Source of the DNA: Mytilus edulis
Lineage: Eukaryota; Mollusca; Bivalvia; Mytilida; Mytilidae
Reading direction: 5' to 3'
Assembly: GCF_963676685.1 (NCBI RefSeq)
Contig: NC_092346.1
Span: forward strand, 93,361,917-93,425,916
DNA: 64,000 nt
The translations under genes were made by a program, and so were the position numbers. Position 1 is the stretch's first letter; each line of letters starts with the position of its first letter. Below are positions 55,701 to 64,000 of the stretch, piece after piece. A model generated the notes under the pieces. The model did not search any database. It saw only the letters and a list, made by a program, of their open reading frames with translations, and was not told where the DNA came from.

Positions 55701-57693
55701 GTTTTTCTTATATCTAGTTCCAGTGTTTTCGAAATCTACAATTTTGATCTTTTCCAAAAACAAAACTTTCGGTCATCAATTATATAATATATACTTAATT
55801 TCTGTTTTAAAAAGTTACTTAGGCAAGTAGCAGAAATTTTGATACTGATATCTTAATTTTGTAAACATGTGCATGCCTTATCTGACCTCTTTGTGAATAT
55901 CCAATATAAATTAGTAAAAAAAAGTATGAATGCAAACAGTGAATTAATAAGATTAGCGAATAATTATATATTGGAAATTCATGTTTTCAAAATGGCCATC
56001 ATTCAAGATGGCTACCAAAAAATCAATATATATGAAGTCCTCAGATGACTGTCCTTGTCAATTGTGATGAATATACCATATGGCTATATAATAATTTCCT
56101 GCAGCAAGCGCTTAACTTATAAGTCAACGTGAACACGGTTACTAAGGAAATGCAAATGTGTAAAGGCAGTATTAAGTTTTTCTACTCTATGTTGATGTGG
56201 AGGACAATGTGATAGAATATAATAAACAGAGTGTGGTTTGACAAAACATGTACATGTACATTTCATTTATTGTTAGATATTTTTAACGTCAATTGAGAAC
56301 ATTTGAGCAGTTGATGTTCTTATAACATTACTTGTATGATATAAAATTCATTATGTCTGCAATCAAGGTTTTTGAAAGTTGTTTCAAATGAACAATATCA
56401 ACAAAACCAATTATCCAGTAATCAGCCAACTATTATAAACGACAGGTATACAAATATTTTCTTGCTTTATTTCTACGTATAGAATAAAATTCTCCTGTCA
56501 TTCTATGTCGAACAAGCGGTTGCACGAATATTGCTTTCAGAGTTATAGTTCATTTTATGATCCTCTTCGTGTCCGCGCTCTAATGCGTTTGTACACAAGG
56601 CAGAAGAATAACTTGGGGGAGGATGAAGGCTATCTTTTTGTCCTGTTTCTATAGCTCAAACAAATGAATTTGTATATATCTTCCACAATGCATTTTTTCT
56701 TTATTATATCGAATAATGACTACATATTTTGGCTTAAAAAAAATCAAGATGGCCGCCATTCAATATGGGTAATATTTCCAAAACTTCTGTTATACAAGAC
56801 AATTGGATTCAGCACTGTTATTCTATCAACCAGATTTCATGTCAATATCTTCTCCAATATCATTTTCATGATTTTCTATTATTAATCTATTGAGATCAAA
56901 CGATCGCCGTTTAAATGGCCGCTTCTTCCGCCAATTTCGATTTTAAGATTGGGTCCATAGCTTAAAATGTTGTCCATGACATATACTACTACTATGCCAA
57001 ATTTCATGCTTTTACCACAATCTGAGCAATTTTGTAAAAAATCTGCACAAATCGACTGGACTATAAGCCGAGAAAAGACGGGCATGATATGTTAACATGA
57101 AATATCTACTACCTAAATCCATCAATTGGGAACACACCTTCAAAATACTGGTGGATTCAATCGAGGATTATACCAGGCAATGGGTTAAACGCGGCAAAGA
57201 AGATGTAGATACTCTTTCCGAATGGATTAAGGCTGTGAGGTCGTTAAAACAAATCAGAATTAAGAAACTGCATGGGTCTATCAATACCCATGCTACGACA
57301 ATCTTTAAAGACCCACATGTGGCAAAACACTTGTCCTACCTCCATGACGACTATGATGTTGTCCCCACAGATAAAGCCCCAAACAACATTGTTTTTGTGT
57401 ACGAATCTCATTACATAAACTGTTTGATAAAAGAATTACGTATTGATAATTCCCTTAGAAACTCGACCTATACCCCACGACACTCTTACTGAAGAGGAAA
57501 TCCTGGATAAGCATAGGTCTGTTTTATGTTCATTTGTAATTTCAACCAAAGATGATGAACTGGATCTTCCATCACTACATTTGATACCTGAACTACATAT
57601 GTGCCCTATTGCTGGGTCTTCAAAGTGTTCCACGAAATCTCTTTCTAAATTTTTAGCATCAATTTTATCAGCAATCAACGCTGGGCTATTATT

Positions 57694-57850
57694 ATAGTTT
57701 TTGGTGGGGTTCGTGTTGTTTATTCTTAGTTGTCTATGTCGTGTCATGTGTACTTTTGTTTGTCTGTTTGTCTTTTTCATTTTTAACCATGGTGTTGTCA
57801 GTTTATTTTCGATTTATGAGTTTGACTGTCCCTCTGGTATCTGTGAAACT
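57694..57850 (+). repeat. 'ttttggtggggttcgtgttg' repeat, plus copy inside the RT remnant
   Basis: It runs agtttttggtggggttcgtg to gtttgactgtccctctggta. It splits the RT frame. Confidence 0.85.
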
Positions 57851-58375
57851 GCCTTTTCTAGAGATGGAGTGAAACAATCTAAGACTCTTTCATCTTGCAA
57901 TAGTATTCTTTTAATAATTTGACTTTTTTTTACCATTTACACAATTATTCCCCGTTCCAAACTAAACGAGACATTGAATGAGTTGGTTTGTTTGGCCAAC
58001 GTAGATACAAGTATCTTGTCTTAGAGAGGGACAAGTCCTACTTTGTAAAAACTCCCTCTGATTCAAACAAAAACATTTTTGAAACTGACATTATCAAGAT
58101 GCTTGATTTCTGGTTAAAAAAACAGATTTGTAACGTTTGGATGATGTGTTTTGACAAAAATCGGCATTCCCATGGGAAGCAACTGTATCCCTCTTCTTGA
58201 CGACTTGTTTCTTTATTCTTAAGATGCCGACTTCATACAGAAACTTGTTAAGAAGAAAGACAAGAAGTTACCAATATCCTTTGACTTTACTTTCCGCTAT
58301 ATAGATGATGTTCTCTCATTAAATAAGTCAAAATTTGGTGGCTATGTTGAACGCATATATCCCATCGAAAATATA

Positions 58376-58560
58376 TAAGACGATAAAAGAGGGACGAAAG
58401 ATACCAAAGGGACAGTCAAACTCATAAATCTAAAACAAACTGACAACGCCATGGCTAAAAATGAAAAGGACAAACAGAAAAACAATAGTACATATGACAC
58501 AACATAGAAAACTAAAGAATAAACAACACAAACCCCACCAAAAACTAAAGGACAACAGAG
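58376..58560 (-). repeat. Same repeat, inverted copy inside the RT remnant
   Basis: agggacagtcaaactcataa then ccacaaaccccaccaaaaac-like sequence is the inverse of the 57694-57850 copy. The two copies face each other about 530 bp apart. Confidence 0.85.
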
Positions 58561-58941
58561 GTGATTTCAAATTCCCAATTGTGAACTTTCCATTTCTTCC
58601 AGCAGCGTCTGCATACAGATTATATATCTCCAAATTTATACGATATTCCTGGGCTTGTATTTCCTTGATATAGGTTTACTGCTCACAAGGAAGCCATTAA
58701 ATAGAGTTCCAAATACAAATGTAGTGCATTTGAAATCATCCCTTCTTAAATTTTACGGACGCCATCACAAGTTGGTTGACTGTTATAGAATATCCGTTTT
58801 GCAAATGATTTCGAATATGTTACCCATGTCGTAACTACAATCACGCTCCCTTTTTATGTATGCAACCTACCGAATTAGACTATTTACTGGGTTTGTTAAA
58901 ACATAAGCAACACGACGGGTGACACATGTGGAGAAGAATCT

Positions 58942-59110
58942 GCTTACCATTCCGGAGTACCCGAGATCACCCCCAGTTTTAGGTGTGGTTTGTTTTGCTT
59001 AGTCTTTAGTTTTCTATGTTGTGTCTTATGTACTATAATTTGTCTCTTTGTCAGTTTATTTTCGATCAATGAGTTTCAATATCCCTCAGGTATCTTTCAC
59101 AACTCCTCTA
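58942..59110 (+). repeat. Same repeat, diverged third plus copy
   Basis: It contains ttccggagtacccgagatca then agttttaggtgtggtttgtt and gagtttcaatatccctcagg. It keeps the upstream ttccgg...gagatca part also seen at 52270. Confidence 0.75.
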
Positions 59111-60587
59111 GTTAAAACATGCCACCAAAAAAACTAAAAGATGAAATCAAGATATTTTAAGTATAAACAGTTCTTGCTGTTATGCTGGCACCCATGACAG
59201 ATACCAAAGATGGGTTACATGTCGTGTTGACAAGGCAAGCAGGTATGCTAATCTGGCTGTGGTCAAAACAAATGTAATACAAGTAATGCATCTCAACTAG
59301 ATTTCAGGTTAAATATATCGATATTGATGAAATTTTGATAAAGACATTTCAACAACATCTTGCCGACTTAGAATTTATTTACATCTCTTGATCATTGATG
59401 ATGGTACGAAATTGGTAATATCAGTTAGCCTGTCTATAAGGTAATTAACAAGTTGGATGAAGATTGATCTACCAATTTTTATGTTTTAAAGTTGAAGATT
59501 ATTTATTACTTATTTTTCTACATATAATCAAGGTTAGTACTCTCCTGATTATTATTATCAAAACTGTTTGATGAAGATTGTCAAGCTATGTTATTGTCCT
59601 TTTCTTTTCAGCTTGACCCCAATGTCTAGTTCAACCATCCATCTTGTACCTACGTTTTGGCCCAACCAGCCATCTTGTACCTATGTATGAAAAAGATTGA
59701 CCTAGCTAATGCACAGCCTATCATACCTAAAAATGTCAACACAATATCTCCTAACACATGGATGTTGTAGGTAAATAATAATTTGGGTGAATATATTTTG
59801 TAGTTTATTTCTTTATTTGGGAAACGTTAAAATCAAGGAAACCAATAAGATGTTCCCCTTAATATAGGATATCAAGAAATCAATTTATAAATCAAAACTG
59901 AAATAACTAAGCAAAATAACTTTTATTTATTTTCATATGGATATTGATTATAAAACTATAACCAAGCATAAAAATTGATGTTGGTTCAAAATATGTAAAC
60001 TATATAAATATGGTTTAACAACATGGTCCTAAATATTGAACTGTTAATCAGCTGTATATAATACTGCTTTAACACATGGTCTTACTCTGATGCACCTACA
60101 AACAATGGACACAATGTTCATCAATTAAACTGTTCTGTATATCTATGTTCTCTGTATATCTATCACAAATATTCTGCCATCCCTGATGGTTCATGTGACT
60201 AGTTAACATAAAATAACATGATGACTTATAAATAAAAAAAAAATATATCTGTCATAAAGGAGGAAGAAAACAAAAATATGCATTCAATCTCTGAAAACCA
60301 TCTAAATTTTGATATGTTATAACCTTCTACATTTTAATTTTTCAATTTTTTCAAGTCTCTAAATTGTTATCAAATTTCTAAAAGTGGGTTATCTTTAACA
60401 GAAAAATACAAACATACCTCCTGAACAAAGGCTGTATTTGATAAAAAAGATAATGTTTTAGCTGTTGTCAGCAGCTTTTTTATTCAGCTAATGCATGTAC
60501 ATATCAAGTTTGTCTACATTCTAATGGTAAGATGTATTGGTGAAAAGGTAGAACAACACAACTGTAAAATAGTTTGATATTCTATAA
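59111..60587. other. AT-rich sequence, nothing identified
   Basis: No frame, TIR pair or tandem array of note. A tatct(c/g)tgtatatctat duplication near 60135-60165 is trivial. Confidence 0.6.
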
Positions 60588-60591
60588 TTAA

Positions 60592-61111
60592 GGAGGCTCA
60601 CAAGTATAAGATTTTCAGAAAAAAATTGTATTTTTCATTACAAATTTTATTTATTACCTTCATTAGTTGTTACTTTATCATATGGTACAAAAATCATTCC
60701 AAAAATCAATTCGTGTTGGCCCCAGGTGACTCTTAAAATGTAGATATCAATAAAAAAAAAGCTCCAAATTATCTCCATTTGGTTCAAAAATGCCATTTTT
60801 CTTTACGTTAAAATTGAAATTTCTTTTTTAACTCATAGGTGACCTATATTTTTTATTGTTGTATATTAACTAAATAATTGTAAGCGATTTCTGTAATTTA
60901 GTTCTTTTTTTTATTTCAATTTTAACGCTTTTTCTCCTATTAGTTCAACATAAAAAAGGACATTAACAAAAATGTATGCATCTTTCGAAGGCAGATTGTG
61001 AGCGGTGACCCCATTTTTTTGTTTCATTTTTCTATTAAGTATAAGATAAAGTTCATTTACAGAAAAATAGAGCGAAATCCTATATTAAATAAAAAATTTG
61101 ATTTAGCCCCC
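60592..61111. mobile_element. TTAA-flanked element, 520 bp
   Basis: The left end ggaggctcac and right end tttagccccc give a short imperfect TIR (ggaggct/agccccc) and are flanked by TTAA on both sides (60588-60591, 61112-61115). A TTAA target is the signature of piggyBac-type mobilisation. The short TIR makes chance possible; no transposase is present. Confidence 0.5.
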
Positions 61112-61260
61112 TTAAGAACAAAGAAAATTTGTTACACCTATTTCTAGGTTTTCTCTAAATAAAGACATTTTGTAAAGAACTGATTAGTTTGTTTCTAGTT
61201 TAAAAGTTTTCAAAGGGCTTTCCTGAAAATGGCCGTATTATTTAAATATTGTATTTCATT

Positions 61261-61500
61261 CACAGAGGGTTGTTTAGTGGGTCAGACGAGGTTTAACTGT
61301 CAATGGCGATCACTATCCTATATAAAAAACCAATTTAGTGGGTCAGACGAGGTTTTACTGTCAATGGCGATCGCTATCCTATATAAAAAACCAACCTCGT
61401 CTGACCCACTAACCAAGCCCCTGTGAATTGGTTTTTTATATAGGATAGCGATCGCCATTGACAGTAAAACCTCGTCTGACCCACTAAACAAGCCCCTGTG
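61261..61500. mobile_element. Foldback element with partly duplicated 72-bp arms
   Basis: Outer ends cacagagggttgtttagtgg and the mirrored aaacaagcccctgtg form TIRs; tttcatt flanks both sides (61254-61260, 61501-61507), a likely 7-bp target duplication. Within, ttagtgggtcagacgaggtt to atataaaaaaccaa occurs as arm A (61275), again as a direct copy B (61334), and inverted as arm D (61428-61492). B and D match perfectly over about 60 bp around a 34-bp centre, which is itself a copy of the right tip. Confidence 0.9.
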
Positions 61501-61507
61501 TTTCATT

Positions 61508-64000
61508 GATCAGTTTTGACTAGTACGGTGAATGTCACTTGATAGGGTGGACTCCACTGGAGGTATAACAAAACAGTTCAATCAATTCACGATCAATTGT
61601 TATCACACCCAGAGACTGTTAGTAAATGTCAGCCTTAGCCTAAGGGCAACACTTCTGTTTTCTTGTCAAACTAAACAACTGTTGATCTAAAACCCAGTCA
61701 ATAACTGTATACTGATGTACATAAAAAACATCTTTGATTTATACCGTGAAAAAGGGATATATTTCAATGTGGCATATAACCAACCTTTCATTTATACCAG
61801 GAATCTTTCTTTTTAGATATATTTAGGGAATAATAAGTCAACGGTTGTTAATCTGTAAACATACCTCTCATCCTTGTATTCAAAATAACCAAATAACTTG
61901 TACATATTGTATAAATGCTACTCTAAGTGTAAATTGCCTAGCAAATGACAAATAAATATCACAGAAACTCATATGCATTTGATCAAAACTGCAGAACTTA
62001 CATCACTCTTTCAGAATTAACAGAAAAACTCCTCATTACATGAAACCCTCCATCCCAGAAACAGAAGTATGGAGATAAAGCTTTACCCTATATTATTTTC
62101 CTATTGCACATCATCATTTTTTCTTTTATAAAACAAAGATCAATAAGATTCTGAATACAACAATTTAGTTAATTCTTTCATGAAAACCTGACACAAGGAC
62201 AGTACGATTAACCTTAGATGGACAAACAATAATAAGATTGAAGTGAAACTTAACCATTTTAAATGAAAGAGGAAAAATATGGATTGGTTATAAGTTAACC
62301 TTCTTTACATTTTCGTTTACTTTAGAAAAAGAAAAATAAATTTTACATTGTCAAATTCACTAGATAATAAGATTTAAAAATTTTTAAAAATCTAGCTGTA
62401 GCTTATAAACAAACATAAGCGATTTATACATAACAATGTACAGATAATATAATGCATAAAACATAAATTCTGCAAAAATGATTAACTAATAAAACTTCCT
62501 AAAGCTGGACTCAAGTCATGAAAAATATATACGACTAGTTGAGATCTTAATCCTATCTACAGAATTAAACTAATACAAAAAATCTAAACAGGCTATCTAT
62601 CCATTGAAGTCCACAAAAGTATAAATTTCATGTTGAAATTGGTTATCTGTTAGTTGTTAAAGATAAAGTAAATCAAAATAAACTGCATGTTTACTGTATA
62701 TCCAGGTATGTTTTCAATTTTTTTCAACATTGGGAAATTAGCTACAAAATAATTTTGGCAACAAAATAATGTGCACTCCAAAATTGTATTGCCATAATTA
62801 TATTTTTCCTTTGAGATACATGAACGTTTGTGATAATAAAAGTCAGCTGTTGTTTTTATAATTCTCATACAAAAGTGAAATGAACATCAATATAGGTGTA
62901 AAATTTTAATTCAAAAGGAGTGTTTCAAAATTTGAACATGTCAGAACTACTTTCAAAATTTTAGTAATATTTTAACCATAAACATGTTGTTTTTTTTTAT
63001 TTGAGGAAAATGTGATATGCACATTTAATTATGTTGCTGAATAACTTTACTTTAACAGAAAGTTCATGCTAAAAGTCTTTGTAAAGACTGTGGACTCATT
63101 AATTCTTTTTGTGAAAAAAATCCTGTTTCTACTCATTATCTTTCCCAGTAATTTATTGAATATTTTTAAGGTGAAGAAATAAAAGGGAGCTTTTACTACA
63201 GTAGATATGTATCAATGTAAGTTCTCACAATAGGTACACATTACTCATGATAGCCTATAGTCAACACATTAAGGAAGAAAAAAGTTTTTGGCCAAAGCAT
63301 AGCTTTTCATAAAAAAAACACCATAATATAAGAGTAGTTAAGTCATGTTTTAATGATATTTGATGTATCATAACCAGTCTTCACTAAAACTTGTTGATTT
63401 GCAAGACTAATAATTGGTCTTTCTTTCATAAAATTTGTTAAATATTTTATGTCTTGTAAGGCCTAGTACATGGCAGAATACATTTCCCTGGGCTGTAGAG
63501 ATTGTGGTAAATTGTGAAGACTGGGCAACATTGAAATATAGATGAAACTAAATGCTAGTTGTGAAATACAATGTGCATTGACTGTGCATGACATGATAAA
63601 AAATAATAACCATCTTGCACACTTTTGCAACCATAGAAACTCATCGACAATGTATATCATGTTATCTATAATACTAAAATAACAAGGTCAAAAAATAACT
63701 TTATATATAGCTAATATAGGACAATGGTGTAGATTAAAAATTACACCACTCCAGACCCTTTTGTTTTACACATAATTAATATTGCCAATAATTAACAAGT
63801 TCCAGGTCGAATCTGATACCATTATCAATAGTATATTCACCCGTTACCTATTATCTTATCTGTACGCTCTGCATCTGACAGGCGCACCACCAAAGTTTAA
63901 TTGTGTATTTAGGATTTTGCTATATACACAAGTCATAATCACAGGGTTGACACTACTAAATTCAATCATTGTCAAATTGTTTCCTATTGCAGTATTTTAA
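61508..64000. other. AT-rich sequence, nothing identified
   Basis: No supported gene or clear element. The last 220 bp have an open frame running off the window edge, with ctgcatctgacaggcgcacc, but its composition does not suggest a real protein. Confidence 0.55.

Larger units (their letters stand above)
52734..57064. mobile_element. 4.3-kb element with long inverted ends and degenerate frames
   Basis: The left end atagtccagtcgatttgtg (52734-52752) is mirrored exactly at 57046-57064, and inverted similarity continues inward through ttgctcagattgtggtaaaa then gcat and a tatggacccaat block, about 120 bp. Inside lie two degenerate frames in opposite orientation (53690-54500 plus; 54700-55700 minus). 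No transposase with catalytic residues is recognised and the target duplication is unclear, so the superfamily is open. Confidence 0.75.
57097..58810 (+). pseudogene. Broken reverse-transcriptase element, interrupted twice
   Basis: A plus-strand frame opens MKYLLPKSINWEHTFKILVD, with HLSYLHDDYDVVPTDKAPNN and TEEEILDKHRSVLCSF after a frameshift near 57470. At about 57694-57850 the 'ttttggtggggttcgtg' repeat interrupts it. It resumes with LSSCNSI, a damaged LYTTIPHSK region and RDKSYFVKTPSDSNKN; FRYIDDVLSLNKSKFGG near 58290-58330 carries the catalytic DD. An inverted copy of the same repeat interrupts it again at 58376-58560, after which FKFPIVNFPFLP follows. I recognise an RT family common in bivalves, but no endonuclease is seen. 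Confidence 0.8.

Noticed and set aside
63782-64000. Open frame running off the right edge
   Set aside because: AT-rich, hydrophobic by composition, no motif; likely chance or a repeat fragment.

Overview
The window looks like nuclear DNA of a marine bivalve, most likely a mussel (Mytilus-like). It is AT-rich, has GT-AG introns, and contains many short dispersed repeats of the 'agatgtggtatgattgcc' and 'tcacttggcgtccg' kinds that I associate with mussel genomes. The organism call is inference from repeat style and gene content; no marker gene proves it. There are two host genes; most of the rest is transposable-element (TE) debris.

Gene 1 (+ strand, 3323-27692) is the 3' part of a ZC3H13 (Drosophila Flacc/Xio) orthologue, the m6A-writer accessory protein. 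Seventeen exons join with consistent phase into 1,254 codons plus a stop. The middle is R/S/D/E/K-rich low complexity. The last three exons hold the conserved C-terminal domain. The 5' end, including the expected CCCH zinc finger, is not visible and should lie before base 3323. Its introns hold two remarkable exon-end/splice-donor duplications, a hAT-like element with a Mutator-like element (MULE) nested inside it (both with target-site duplications), a second MULE derivative, and several tandem arrays.

Gene 2 (- strand, 41279-33448) is a complete four-exon, 302-residue TNF-superfamily ligand. It is a type II membrane protein with a short cytoplasmic tail, one membrane segment, a cysteine-bearing stalk and a C-terminal TNF homology domain. 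Its third intron of about 6.2 kb is filled with copies of the 'tcacttggcgtccg' family.

The region 43-59 kb is TE-dominated. In order it holds: a tRNA-like SINE block between 94-bp direct repeats; a 2-kb element with a palindromic 35-bp array; two head-to-head Penelope-like retroelements (RT plus GIY-YIG) forming a 1,230-bp inverted repeat that ends at a gap of exactly 100 N; a decayed non-LTR retrotransposon on the minus strand; a 4.3-kb TIR-bounded element with two degenerate frames in opposite orientation; and a broken second reverse-transcriptase element. From 59 to 64 kb I see only a TTAA-flanked element, a near-perfect foldback element and unassigned AT-rich sequence.

I did not find a clear new biological system. 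The strongest leads are the repeated duplication of exon ends with their splice donors inside ZC3H13, the Penelope inverted dimer whose breakpoint coincides with a 13-bp inverted repeat, and the dense SUMO-consensus motifs in the ZC3H13 protein.
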